A stretch of 46,575 nucleotides of DNA from Oscillospiraceae bacterium (GTDB lineage Bacteria; Bacillota; Clostridia; Oscillospirales; Oscillospiraceae), in NCBI GenBank assembly GCA_031290515.1, contig JAITNK010000020.1, forward strand, positions 1 through 46,575, written 5' to 3'. The notes beneath the pieces are model-generated. The model saw only the letters and a program-made list of their open reading frames with translations, had not been told where the DNA came from and did no database searches. Shown here piece after piece: positions 24,939 to 33,690 of this stretch (position 1 is its first letter; every line of letters starts with the position of its first letter). The position numbers and the translations under genes were made by a program.

Positions 24939-24947
24939 TGATATAAT
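24939..24947 (+). promoter_or_regulatory. Extended -10 promoter of the flavodoxin-like gene
   Basis: TGATATAAT at 24939-24947 without a good -35. The GTG start of the gene is 32 bp downstream. Confidence 0.5.
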
Positions 24948-24978
24948 ACGTTTATGTATTCTGCAAGGAGGGTGTGTT

Positions 24979-25632
24979 GTGAGAATTATCGGGCTGAACG
25001 GGTCTCCGCGCGCGCAGTGGAACACCGCGCAAATGGTGGAATCCGCGCTTGACGGCGCGCGCGACGCGGGTGCGCAGACGAAGAAATACGATCTTTACAA
25101 GCTGACATTTAAGGGCTGTTCCTCCTGTTTCGAGTGTAAGCGGCTCGATTACCCGAGCTTCGGCAAGTGCGCTATGGAGGACGCGCTGACCCCGGTGCTG
25201 AACGATGTGCTGTCCGCCGACGGAATAGTTCTCGGCTCGCCGATTTATTTCGGGGATCTGACCGCCTGCGTCCGCGCGTTTCTTGAAAGGCTGTGGTTCG
25301 CGGGACTCGCGTATAATTCAGATTATACGGCGGTCTATGAGAGGCGTATTCCAGTCCGGCTGATCTTTACGATGAACGCGCCGATTGAGAATTTCCACAG
25401 ACAGCTCAACGAGAGCGTAGCCTCGACTATGCGGAACTTCATCGGCGAAACCGAAATACTCGAAGCGACCGACACGCTCCAGTTCGACGACTACGCGCGT
25501 TACGAGACGAGCGTGTTCAACGTCGCGGCGAAGCTGCGCCGCCATATGAACGTGTTTCCAGAAGACCTTAAAAAAGCATATAAAGTGGGACGCGACCTTG
25601 TGTCCGTCGCGAGAAAGGAAAATCCGGTTTGA
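24979..25632 (+). CDS. Flavodoxin-fold NAD(P)H-dependent oxidoreductase
   Basis: A 217-residue FMN reductase-like protein. The N-terminal IIGLNGSPRAQWNTAQMV is the FMN phosphate loop of the NADPH-dependent FMN reductase family, and GCSSCFECKR followed by GKCAMEDAL is the cysteine pattern of the clostridial iron-sulfur flavoprotein-like branch. GSPIYFGDLTACVRAFLERL forms the second FMN contact. The start is GTG 24979 with AAGGAGGG upstream; earlier in-frame ATGs lie in the promoter. The stop overlaps the ABC-F gene by 4 bp, so the two are co-translated. Confidence 0.85.
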   Translation: MRIIGLNGSPRAQWNTAQMVESALDGARDAGAQTKKYDLYKLTFKGCSSCFECKRLDYPSFGKCAMEDALTPVLNDVLSADGIVLGSPIYFGDLTACVRAFLERLWFAGLAYNSDYTAVYERRIPVRLIFTMNAPIENFHRQLNESVASTMRNFIGETEILEATDTLQFDDYARYETSVFNVAAKLRRHMNVFPEDLKKAYKVGRDLVSVARKENPV

Positions 25633-27230
25633 TCACAGTAAGCAATCTCGGTCTGCAATACGGCGGAACGCCGCTCTTTTCGCGCGTCGATTTACAGTTT
25701 CTCGCCGGAAACTGCTACGGAGTTATCGGAGCGAACGGCGCGGGTAAATCGACATTTCTGAAAATACTTTCCGGAGAGCTTGAATCCTCGTCCGGAAGCG
25801 TGGACGTTAAAAACGGCGTGCGTATGTCGGTTCTGAAGCAGGACCAGAATATGTACGACGACTACAACGTGCTCGAAACCGTCGTCACCGGCAATCAGGA
25901 ACTTATCGCAATCGGACGCGAGAAAGACGGGCTTTACGCCAAGGAGGACTTCACGGAAGCTGACGGCGTGCGCGCGGCGGAGCTTGAGGAGCGGTTCGCG
26001 GAACTCGGCGGCTGGGAGGCGGAGTCCGACGCGGCGCAGCTTCTGACCGGACTCGGAATCCCCGTCGCGCTGCACGATAAGCGTATGACGGAAATCGAGC
26101 CGCGGCAGAAAGTAAAAGTTCTGCTCGCGCAGGCACTGTTCGGCAGTCCGGACATAATCCTGCTCGACGAGCCGACGAACAATCTCGACGTGAACTCAGT
26201 CGTGTGGCTCGAGGACTTCCTTATGGACTACGCCGGAACGGTCATCGTCGTGTCGCACGACAGGTACTTCCTGAACAACGTCTGTACGCACATCGTGGAC
26301 ATCGACTTCGGCAAAATCAGAATGTACGTCGGAAACTACGACTTCTGGTACGACGCGAGCCAGCTTATGCAGCGGCTTCAGAAAGAGCAGAACAAGAAAA
26401 ACGAAGACCGCGCGCACGAGCTTGAGGAGTTCATACGACGGTTCTCGGCGAACAAGTCCAAGTCGCGTCAGGCGACGAGCCGCCGCAAGCTGCTCGATAA
26501 AATCACGCTCGACGAGTTCCCGCAGTCGAGCCGCAAGTATCCGTGGGTCGGCTTTCAGATGTCGCGCGAGCCGGGCAAGGACAGGCTTTTCGTCACCGAC
26601 GTTACCAAAACGGCGGACGGAGAGACCGCGCTCGACGGCTTGTCGTTCATTATGAACAAAGGCGACAAAATCGCGTTCGTCGGAGCCGACGAAAACGCGA
26701 TTACGCTGATGTTCAAAATACTCGCTCTCGAAGCCGAGCCGGATTCCGGCTCCGTCAAGTGGGGCGTTTCCACCTCGCAGGCGTACTTCCCGAAAGACAA
26801 CTCGGAGTTTTTCGACGGCGTTGACCTGCCGCTTATGGAATGGATTCGCCAGTTCTCCGCCGAGGACAAGCGCGAGTCATACCTGCGCACGTTCCTCGGA
26901 CGTATGCTGTTCTCCGGAGACGACGTGTACAAGCAGGTGAAAGTGCTGTCCGGCGGCGAGAAAGTGCGCTGTATGCTGTCGAAGATGATGCTGTCCGGCG
27001 CGTCGGTGCTGCTGTTCGACCAGCCGACGAACCATCTCGACCTCGAGTCGATTGCCGCGCTTAACAACGGAATGTCGGACTTTCAGGGTAACATAATATT
27101 CACGACGCACGACCACCAGCTGATTCAGACCGTCGCGAACCGCATAATCGAGTTCTCCGGCGGCAAAATCCGCGACTACCCGATGACGTACGACGAATAC
27201 CTCGAAAAGCAGCGTCAGGCGGCGGACTGA
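25629..27230 (+). CDS. ABC-F family ATPase, YkpA/YbiT type, with degenerate second ATP site
   Basis: A 533-residue cytoplasmic protein with two ABC nucleotide-binding domains and no membrane segments, an ABC-F translation factor of the YkpA/YbiT group. Domain 1 has a normal Walker A (GANGAGKST, 34-42) and Walker B (LLDEPTNNLD, Glu181), but its signature is EIEPRQ instead of LSGGQ. Domain 2 has a normal signature (LSGGE, 440-444), a Walker A reading VGADENAITL (351-360) without the lysine, and Gln465 in place of the catalytic glutamate (FDQPTNHLD). So only one composite ATP site seems fully built. ABC-F proteins bind the ribosomal E site; a resistance role is not implied. Confidence 0.88.
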   Translation: MITVSNLGLQYGGTPLFSRVDLQFLAGNCYGVIGANGAGKSTFLKILSGELESSSGSVDVKNGVRMSVLKQDQNMYDDYNVLETVVTGNQELIAIGREKDGLYAKEDFTEADGVRAAELEERFAELGGWEAESDAAQLLTGLGIPVALHDKRMTEIEPRQKVKVLLAQALFGSPDIILLDEPTNNLDVNSVVWLEDFLMDYAGTVIVVSHDRYFLNNVCTHIVDIDFGKIRMYVGNYDFWYDASQLMQRLQKEQNKKNEDRAHELEEFIRRFSANKSKSRQATSRRKLLDKITLDEFPQSSRKYPWVGFQMSREPGKDRLFVTDVTKTADGETALDGLSFIMNKGDKIAFVGADENAITLMFKILALEAEPDSGSVKWGVSTSQAYFPKDNSEFFDGVDLPLMEWIRQFSAEDKRESYLRTFLGRMLFSGDDVYKQVKVLSGGEKVRCMLSKMMLSGASVLLFDQPTNHLDLESIAALNNGMSDFQGNIIFTTHDHQLIQTVANRIIEFSGGKIRDYPMTYDEYLEKQRQAAD

Positions 27231-27250
27231 TTACCCGGCAAATAAACAGC

Positions 27251-27285
27251 GGCGCGAGGCTTATGCCCCGCGCCGTTGCTTATTT
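27251..27285. terminator. Hairpin terminator between convergent genes
   Basis: Stem GGCGCGAGGC / GCCCCGCGCC with a TTAT loop, followed by GTTGCTTATTTT on the plus strand. It probably ends the ABC-F transcript. Confidence 0.7.
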
Positions 27286-27302
27286 TGAAATATGCTTCCG
27301 GG

Positions 27303-28154
27303 TTATCCTTTACTGAACCGTCCGAGCGCGAGACCCGCCGCGACCGCGGCGTCTGCGTCCGCGTCAGTGACAAGGGAGAGTCCGCCGCCGAGCCGCAGGT
27401 GCAGAAAGAACTCGACCGTACCGGAGTTTCCGGTCACGGGGCTGTGCGTCGCGCCGAGCGCGGCAAAGCCCGCGGTCTCCGCAAACGCGCACAGTCCCGT
27501 GAGAATTTTGCGGTATTCGCCGTCGTCGATTTTGCCGAGCCTCCGCGCTTCCGGCGACTCCGTCTCGAACAGCGGCTTGACGAGCGCGACGACCTCGCCG
27601 CCGGGCGCGAGTATCTCCGCCGCGACCGGCAGCGCGCCGCGCAGCGACAGGTACGACAGGTCGAGCGTAATCAGCTCCGGCTTCGGGTCGAGCCGCGTAA
27701 GCGCGCCGTCCGACAGGTTGACGCGCTCCATATTGACGACGCGCGGGTCGAGAGCGAGTTTTCCGGCGAGCTGACCCGCGCCGACATCCACGGCGTAGAC
27801 AAGACCCGCGCCGAAAGCGAGCAGACAGTCGGTGAACCCGCCGGTAGAGGCTCCGCAGTCAAGCGTCGTTTTGCCGGAGACGGCGACCGCGAACGCGGTC
27901 AGCGCGTGTTCGAGCTTAAGTCCGCCCTTGCCGGCGTATTTCGTCTTATAATACTCGCGGACGCGTATCTCCGCGTCCGCGCCGACTTTTTCCGAGAGAC
28001 TGTGAACCGGTCTGCCGTCCGCGAGTACGCGCCCCGCCATTACGAACGCGGTCATCTCGCGCTCGTCCGAGAACCAGCCGTCCGCGGTCAGACGCTCGCG
28101 GAGCGTCACGCGCTTTTGCTTACCGCGGACACTGTTATTCTGCGCGGCGGTCAA
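27303..28154 (-). CDS. TlyA-family rRNA methyltransferase-like protein (divergent paralogue)
   Basis: A 283-residue protein with an S4 RNA-binding domain (about 15-65) and an FtsJ/TlyA-type Rossmann methyltransferase. DCGASTGGFTDCLL is the SAM site, and KPLFE replaces KPQFE. The conserved SRGG loop reads GKGG here, and the C-terminal block is SGTVEFFL rather than GNIEFL. The canonical copy is at 38482-39285, so this is a second, diverged paralogue. Canonical TlyA methylates 2'-hydroxyls of rRNA; the target here may differ. It overlaps the histidine kinase stop by 4 bp and is probably in its operon. Confidence 0.82.
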   Translation of the reverse strand: MTAAQNNSVRGKQKRVTLRERLTADGWFSDEREMTAFVMAGRVLADGRPVHSLSEKVGADAEIRVREYYKTKYAGKGGLKLEHALTAFAVAVSGKTTLDCGASTGGFTDCLLAFGAGLVYAVDVGAGQLAGKLALDPRVVNMERVNLSDGALTRLDPKPELITLDLSYLSLRGALPVAAEILAPGGEVVALVKPLFETESPEARRLGKIDDGEYRKILTGLCAFAETAGFAALGATHSPVTGNSGTVEFFLHLRLGGGLSLVTDADADAAVAAGLALGRFSKG

Positions 28155-30292
28155 TCCGTACGGTTCCGCTTCGCGGAACTCGAGACGGACGGCAGGTAAC
28201 GCCGCAGCTTTCCGCGCACGTCGTTAATGTCTATAGGCTTGCCGACGTGGTCGTTCATACCCGATTCGAGGCACTTTTCCACGTCTTCGCGGAAAACGTT
28301 CGCGGTCATCGCGATAATCGGAATGGTCTTGGCGCAAGGTGCGTCGAGCGCGCGGATTTGCCGCGTCGCGCCGTAGCCGTCAAGCTCCGGCATCTGCACG
28401 TCCATAAATATCATATCGTACAGTTCCGGGTCGTCCCGGAAAGTCTCAAAGGCGATAAGTCCGTTTTCGGCGCAGTCGATTCGGAGGTTTGTCGGCTCGA
28501 GCAGCGTCATAACAATCTCGCGGTTAATCTCAATATCCTCGGCGATCAGTATGCGGTACCCGGTGAAGTCGTCGCCCTCGACGGAGTCCTCTCCGCCGCC
28601 GTATCCGGCGAGACATTCGTTTATGCAGTCGATGACGTTCGCGGCAAACAGCGGTTTCGGCAGAAAGCGGTTAACGCCCGCCGCGGTCGCGTCTTCGGCG
28701 ATTTGCTGCCACTCCGCGGAGGAAATCATTATGACGACCGACTCGTCGGGGGAGAGGAGCCGAATCTCGCGCGTAAGCTCGATACCGTCAACGTCCGGCA
28801 TTTTCCAGTCGATGAAGTAGAAGTCGTATTTTCCGTGTTCGCGAATCCGGCGGAGCGCGTCCGGCGCGGAGGAAACGGTCTCGCAGTTCAGCCCGATTTC
28901 GTTCGCGATTGTGAGAAAATGTTCGAGCGCGTCCGAGACGTCGTCCACGACGAGTGCCGTCGCGTTTGCGAGATTTGTGCCGGGCGCGAGATACTTTTTG
29001 CGGTCGGAGTCATCGACGCGGACGAGTCTTACGGTGAACGAGAACGTCGAACCCTCGCCCGGCTCCGACCGGATCCAGATACTGCCGCCCATCATTTCGA
29101 CTATGCGCTTGGAGATTGCGAGACCGAGACCGGTGCCGCCGAATTTGCGCGACGTGGACGAGTCCGCCTGCTGAAACGAGGAAAAGAGCTTAGCCTTCTG
29201 CTCGTCCGAAATGCCGATGCCGGTGTCCGTAACGTCTACCTGTATGCAGCAGCTGCCCGCGTCCTCGAACAGAAGCACGGCGTTCATCTCGATATTCCCG
29301 CCCTCCGGAGTAAACTTGACCGCGTTCGACAGCAGATTCATAATGACCTGCGAAAGACGCTGTTCATCGCCGTATATGACGGAGGGAATCGCCGGGTCAA
29401 ACCAAACTTTGAGCGTCTGCTTCTTGTCGTCCGCCTTGAAGCCGACGGAACCGGCGGTTTTCGCCAGCATTCGCTCGAACGTGAAGTTCGTAGGCGACAG
29501 CTCGAGCTTGTTCGCCTCGATTTTCGACATATCGAGTATGTCGTTTATTACGCCGAGCAGGTGCGTCGAAGCGTCCTCGATTTTGCCGAGGCAGTACAGC
29601 ATACGCTCCGGGTCGGCGGACTGCCGCGCGATTGCGGTCATACCGATGACGGCGTTGAGCGGCGTTCTCATTTCGTGCGACATATTCGCGAGAAAATCCG
29701 ACTTCGCGATACTCGCGCGGACGGCTTCGGACCGAGCAGCCTCCGACGCGAGCCGAGCGAGATAGAGGTCGGTCGTGTCGTACATCAGTACCATTGCGCC
29801 CTCGGACGCGCCGCTTTGGTCGAGCATCGGGGAGACCTGCATCTTGAAATAGCGTATTTGATCCGCGCTGTTTTTTACCGTGAGGTCAAGCTCGGAGAGC
29901 TGCGCCCCGGCGAGCGAGGAGAGAATCGCGGAGTTTGCGTGGCGGAGCGAGTCGCCGCTGAGAAATGTCTCGAAAACGTCTGTACACGCGTTTCCGCGTA
30001 TCTCGCCGACGGAGATTGCGCCGCAAACGGAGAGGAACGACGCGCTCGCGAACAGCAGCTTCGCGGAGGTGTCGAAAATCAGGACGACGTCAGTGCTGTT
30101 GGAGAGCAGCAGGTTCATATATTTCTCAAGCCGCGACTTTTCCGCGGACAGAATGTTGCCGAGATTTGTGTTTATCGTCGCGCGAACCCTGTTGCGGTTG
30201 TTCAGCGAACGCTCCCGCTCAATCTCGCGGGAGAGCTTTTTATTCGCCGACGTGAGAGTACGAACCTGCTCGAGCAGTTCATCATCAGTCAT
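28151..30292 (-). CDS. Soluble hybrid sensor histidine kinase (PAS-HisKA-HATPase-REC-REC)
   Basis: A 713-residue protein. Residues 1-60 are coiled coil; 60-180 form a PAS-like domain; the HisKA box SHEMRTPLNAV has the phosphorylated His206; the HATPase domain follows (NLLSNAVKFTPEGG, DTGIGISDEQ, GGTGLGLAISKRIVE). Two receiver domains end the protein: REC1 from about 443 with Asp495 (FIDWKMPD) and REC2 from about 575 with Asp631 (FMDVQMPE). No membrane segment or DNA-binding output is present, so it senses internally and passes phosphate on. GGAGGAGACTGAG precedes the ATG. The FIST-domain gene lies upstream on the same strand and may supply the signal. Confidence 0.92.
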   Translation of the reverse strand: MTDDELLEQVRTLTSANKKLSREIERERSLNNRNRVRATINTNLGNILSAEKSRLEKYMNLLLSNSTDVVLIFDTSAKLLFASASFLSVCGAISVGEIRGNACTDVFETFLSGDSLRHANSAILSSLAGAQLSELDLTVKNSADQIRYFKMQVSPMLDQSGASEGAMVLMYDTTDLYLARLASEAARSEAVRASIAKSDFLANMSHEMRTPLNAVIGMTAIARQSADPERMLYCLGKIEDASTHLLGVINDILDMSKIEANKLELSPTNFTFERMLAKTAGSVGFKADDKKQTLKVWFDPAIPSVIYGDEQRLSQVIMNLLSNAVKFTPEGGNIEMNAVLLFEDAGSCCIQVDVTDTGIGISDEQKAKLFSSFQQADSSTSRKFGGTGLGLAISKRIVEMMGGSIWIRSEPGEGSTFSFTVRLVRVDDSDRKKYLAPGTNLANATALVVDDVSDALEHFLTIANEIGLNCETVSSAPDALRRIREHGKYDFYFIDWKMPDVDGIELTREIRLLSPDESVVIMISSAEWQQIAEDATAAGVNRFLPKPLFAANVIDCINECLAGYGGGEDSVEGDDFTGYRILIAEDIEINREIVMTLLEPTNLRIDCAENGLIAFETFRDDPELYDMIFMDVQMPELDGYGATRQIRALDAPCAKTIPIIAMTANVFREDVEKCLESGMNDHVGKPIDINDVRGKLRRYLPSVSSSAKRNRTD

Positions 30293-30599
30293 CTCAGTCT
30301 CCTCCGGTAGTCTGAATCAGTTCAAGCGTATAAGAGAGCTTTGCCCGCTTATAAACGGTCAAAACCGCGTACCGCGCTGACAGCGGTTGATTGCACAGGC
30401 ATTTCGGCAAAGGCGCGGCTCACGGAAGCGGCGTTTTGCCGAAACACCGGAGCGCAGCCGGAATTCACTTCCGGCAAGCGCAACGAGCGCAGGGAGACTA
30501 CGCCGACCAAGCGGTTCCGCGTCCGCAGACGCGTTCCCCGTGCGAGCCTGCGAGCAACGAGCGCAGGGAGGCTACGCCGACCAAGCGGTTAATTACGGG
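30293..30599. repeat. Intergenic mosaic of repeat families A and B
   Basis: The gap between the histidine kinase and FIST genes contains no gene. Inverted family B lies at about 30411-30480 and two inverted family A units (74-bp period; CGCCGACCAAGCGG at 30501 and 30575) at about 30480-30595. If the FIST and kinase genes form one transcript, this would be an internal spacer of foldable repeats. Confidence 0.75.
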
Positions 30600-31772
30600 C
30601 TATATGGCGCAGACAATCAGCGTGTCGTTGTGGTTGCGGTTTGAGAGCGTCGTGCCGCCGAGCTTTTCCGGAACCGGGCAAAGCTCGCCGCCGGCGTACG
30701 CCAGGTGGTAGGAGAGACCCGCCGCGCCGAGAACGTCACGCACAGTCTCCGCCTCACGCTCCGGATCGTACCCGAGGCAGTTCTGCCGCCCGACGCAGGC
30801 GTATACCAGCAGAAACGAAAACCCTCCGGCGAGGACGGCTTCGGAAACGACGAGCTTCGATTCGGACACTACGTCGTCGCCGTCAATGCGACCGATAGCA
30901 ATGGTAGAGCCGACCGGGAACGTCCCGCCGCAGGCGGCGTAGCCCTCCGGAGTAATCGCGATTGCCATACGGATGACCGGAACCGAGCCGTCGTTATTGT
31001 CAACGATGAACGGGTACGTATTCATACCGTAGTACGACTCGCCCTCTTTCGAGACGAGTCCGTACTTGCCGAGATAGTCGAGGACGGGCATACCGTCAAC
31101 CTCGATAAGCTGGTTGCCGCGCGATTTCGTCACGACGGCGCGCTCGTCGTCGATTTTATCCGGGGGAACCGACGCGCGGAAAAATTTCGGCTCGATTTCG
31201 CCGCAGACGAGAATGAGCGCGGCGCGGTTCGCATAGCCCTTGCCGCCGGAAATGACGCGCGACGCGGAGAACGGATCGGAGTGACCGATACAGAGCGAAC
31301 CGAACACGGGAACGCCGCCGGAAGCCTCGTCGAGCGCAGAGACGAAAGTGTCCCCCGCGGCGTTCAGCAGCAACGGCGCGTGCGCGATAATGAGCTTCGG
31401 CGCGGACGGCAGTTTCGCGGCGGCTTCGCCGTACGCGAGCTTGAGCGGATCGGAGCTTCCGCCGAGGATTTCGCCGGACAGCGCGGTCGCGAAACGCACG
31501 TCGTCGCTTGTGAAAACGGTGATCGCGAGCGTCAGATGACCGATGTATCCGTCAATCGAGGAAAGAGTGGTCGTTATGCCGGAAAGCTCAAACGGAAGAG
31601 CCGCGGCGAGAGCCTCAATAACGCCCGAGTCGAGAAACTCGGGATAGCAGGACAAGATTCCGACGGAATTTGAGAGCAGACTGTTTTCGGGATCGAGCTG
31701 CGACAGAATCTCCGCGACGGCGGTTTCAACGTCGTCGATTTCGTCGGTGCGGGCTGTGACGGTTTTTATCAT
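30600..31772 (-). CDS. FIST-domain sensory protein
   Basis: A 390-residue soluble protein with the FIST N and FIST C domains, a module thought to bind small ligands such as amino acids and feed them into signalling. Recognisable parts are KLIIAHAPLLLNAAG and VPVFGSLCIGHSDPF in the N domain and MPVLDYLGKYGL, GFSFLLVYACVGRQNCLG and LAYAGGELCPV in the C domain. Many FIST proteins are fused to kinases or cyclases; here it stands alone, 307 bp upstream of a soluble hybrid kinase. The ATG at 31772 has GGGAGGC upstream. The frame continues open upstream, across the promoter, so that part is not coding. Confidence 0.88.
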   Translation of the reverse strand: MIKTVTARTDEIDDVETAVAEILSQLDPENSLLSNSVGILSCYPEFLDSGVIEALAAALPFELSGITTTLSSIDGYIGHLTLAITVFTSDDVRFATALSGEILGGSSDPLKLAYGEAAAKLPSAPKLIIAHAPLLLNAAGDTFVSALDEASGGVPVFGSLCIGHSDPFSASRVISGGKGYANRAALILVCGEIEPKFFRASVPPDKIDDERAVVTKSRGNQLIEVDGMPVLDYLGKYGLVSKEGESYYGMNTYPFIVDNNDGSVPVIRMAIAITPEGYAACGGTFPVGSTIAIGRIDGDDVVSESKLVVSEAVLAGGFSFLLVYACVGRQNCLGYDPEREAETVRDVLGAAGLSYHLAYAGGELCPVPEKLGGTTLSNRNHNDTLIVCAI

Positions 31773-31832
31773 TAGGTGCGCCTCCCGTACGCGGCTGTCG
31801 TGCAGCCACGATAACATAGATATAGTGTGACT

Positions 31833-31862
31833 ATTGTACCACAGCCGGGTAACGGTTGTCAA
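31833..31862 (-). promoter_or_regulatory. Promoter of the FIST gene
   Basis: Minus strand TTGACA (31857-31862), 18-nt spacer, TACAAT (31833-31838). Confidence 0.7.
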
Positions 31863-31923
31863 GACAGTAAACGTATATCGCGGAGCCTGCGATAAATGTT
31901 TTTCGCAATCGCGCGAATTGTTA

Positions 31924-31952
31924 TTGCCGATTCCGCCGAAGTTTGATATAAT
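31924..31952 (+). promoter_or_regulatory. Promoter of pyrG
   Basis: TTGCCG (31924-31929), 17-nt spacer, TATAAT (31947-31952) with an extended TG. Transcription would start about 40 nt before the ATG, so there is no room for a long leader. The initially transcribed bases are AT/G-rich and do not show the GGGC slippage start known from some pyrG genes. Confidence 0.75.
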
Positions 31953-31998
31953 AGGATTCAAGAAACGAAAAAACGACAAAGGTAATAGGTAGCTGTAT

Positions 31999-33627
31999 AT
32001 GGCAAGGCATATATTCGTCACGGGGGGCGTGGTCTCCGGACTCGGGAAAGGCATCTGCGCCGCAAGTCTCGGCAGACTGCTGAAACAGCGCGGACTCAAA
32101 GTCACGATACAGAAGTTCGACCCGTATTTCAATGTCGATCCGGGAACGATGAACCCGTATCAGCACGGCGAGGTTTTCGTTACGGACGACGGCTCGGAGA
32201 CCGACCTCGACCTCGGACACTACGAACGGTTCGTGGACGAAAGTCTGACGGAGAACTCGTCCGTCTCGTCCGGAAAGATATACTGGAACGTGCTGAACCG
32301 CGAGCGGAGCGGCGACTATCTCGGGCGCACCGTGCAGATTATCCCGCACATTACGGACGAGATTAAGGCGCGCGTCTATGTACTCGACGACGGCGAAACC
32401 GACGTTATCATCACCGAACTCGGCGGTACTGTCGGCGACATCGAAAGCCAGCCGTATCTCGAGGCGATTCGTCAGGTCGCGCGCGAGCGCGGACGCGACA
32501 ACTGTCTGTTTATCCACGTTTCTCTGATTGTCGCGATTCCCGGGTCGGACGAGCAGAAGTCGAAGCCGACGCAGCACAGCGTCAAGGAACTGCTTTCCGT
32601 CGGTATCCAGCCGGACATTCTCGTATGCCGCAGCGACGGGCGCATTTCAATGGACGTGCGCAACAAAATCGCGCTGTTCTGCAACGTGCCTCCGGACTGC
32701 GTCATACCGAACGTAACGGCGCAGTGTCTGTACGAGGTGCCGCTGTTAATGGCGCAGGAACGGCTCGACGAGGTCGCCTGCCGCAAGCTCGGACTCGACG
32801 TGCCGGAGCCTGACCTGCGCGAGTGGCGGGCAATGGTCGAGCGCACTAAAAACGCGTCGCGCACGGTCGAAATCGCGCTCGTCGGGAAGTACGTTCAGCT
32901 GCACGACGCGTATCTGTCAATCGTCGAGGCGTTTGCCCACGCCGGAACGGAGAACGACGCGGTAGTGAAAATCCGCTGGGTCGATTCGGACGGACTGTCC
33001 GACGCGGCGGCGGACGACGCGCTTGACGGCGTTTCCGGCGTACTCGTGCCCGGAGGCTTCGGCGACCGCGGAATTGAGGGCAAGATTTCCGCGGTACGCT
33101 GGGCGCGCGAAAACCGCGTGCCGTTTTTCGGAATCTGTCTCGGAATGCAAATGGCTGTCGTCGAGTTCGCGCGCAGCGTCGCCGGACTCGAGGGCGCGAA
33201 CTCCACCGAGATGAACGAGCGTACGCAGTATCCGGTCATCGACCTTATGCCGGACCAGATAGGCATTACGAAAAAAGGCGGCACAATGCGTCTCGGGAAG
33301 TATCCGTGCGTACTCGAAAAAGACTCGCGCGCCGGCGCGGCATACGGCGAAGCGGAAATTTCCGAACGTCACCGTCACCGCTACGAGTTCAACAACGAAT
33401 TCCGCGAAAAGCTGTCCGAAAAGGGACTGCGTCTCGTCGGGTTGTCGCCGAACGGAAACCTCGTCGAGGTAGTCGAGCTGCCGGACCACCCGTGGTTCGT
33501 CGGAGTGCAGTTTCACCCGTGCCTTAAGTCCCGCCCGAACCGCGCGCACCCGCTGTTCCGCGCGTTCGTCGCGGCGTCGCTGCGGCAAGCCGAGCAAATA
33601 AAGAAATATGAATTAAGCAACGAATAA
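31999..33627 (+). CDS. pyrG: CTP synthase
   Basis: The 542-residue enzyme makes CTP from UTP, ATP and glutamine, the last step of pyrimidine nucleotide synthesis. The N-terminal synthetase domain begins [16 protein letters not shown] and contains [20 protein letters not shown]. The C-terminal class I glutaminase has the nucleophile in [10 protein letters not shown] and the His-Glu pair in [12 protein letters not shown] (usually FHPEF/L; here the position after Pro is Cys). In canonical CTP synthase this Glu in HPE is part of the catalytic triad, so its replacement by Cys is notable. Own promoter upstream, strong shared terminator downstream. Confidence 0.96.
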   Translation: MARHIFVTGGVVSGLGKGICAASLGRLLKQRGLKVTIQKFDPYFNVDPGTMNPYQHGEVFVTDDGSETDLDLGHYERFVDESLTENSSVSSGKIYWNVLNRERSGDYLGRTVQIIPHITDEIKARVYVLDDGETDVIITELGGTVGDIESQPYLEAIRQVARERGRDNCLFIHVSLIVAIPGSDEQKSKPTQHSVKELLSVGIQPDILVCRSDGRISMDVRNKIALFCNVPPDCVIPNVTAQCLYEVPLLMAQERLDEVACRKLGLDVPEPDLREWRAMVERTKNASRTVEIALVGKYVQLHDAYLSIVEAFAHAGTENDAVVKIRWVDSDGLSDAAADDALDGVSGVLVPGGFGDRGIEGKISAVRWARENRVPFFGICLGMQMAVVEFARSVAGLEGANSTEMNERTQYPVIDLMPDQIGITKKGGTMRLGKYPCVLEKDSRAGAAYGEAEISERHRHRYEFNNEFREKLSEKGLRLVGLSPNGNLVEVVELPDHPWFVGVQFHPCLKSRPNRAHPLFRAFVAASLRQAEQIKKYELSNE

Positions 33628-33656
33628 CCGGCGGTACGGCGAGACGCGTATGCCGC

Positions 33657-33686
33657 AAAAAAGCAAGCCGGAAGGCTTGCTTTTTT
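33657..33686. terminator. Bidirectional terminator of pyrG and tyrS
   Basis: A perfect 13-bp stem AAAAAAGCAAGCC / GGCTTGCTTTTTT with a GGAA loop, symmetric on both strands. Confidence 0.95.
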
Positions 33687-33690
33687 GCGT

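Noticed and set aside
25629-27230. ABC-F antibiotic-resistance factor
   Set aside because: Sequence blocks match the housekeeping YkpA/YbiT group, and the interdomain linker has no feature I can tie to resistance.
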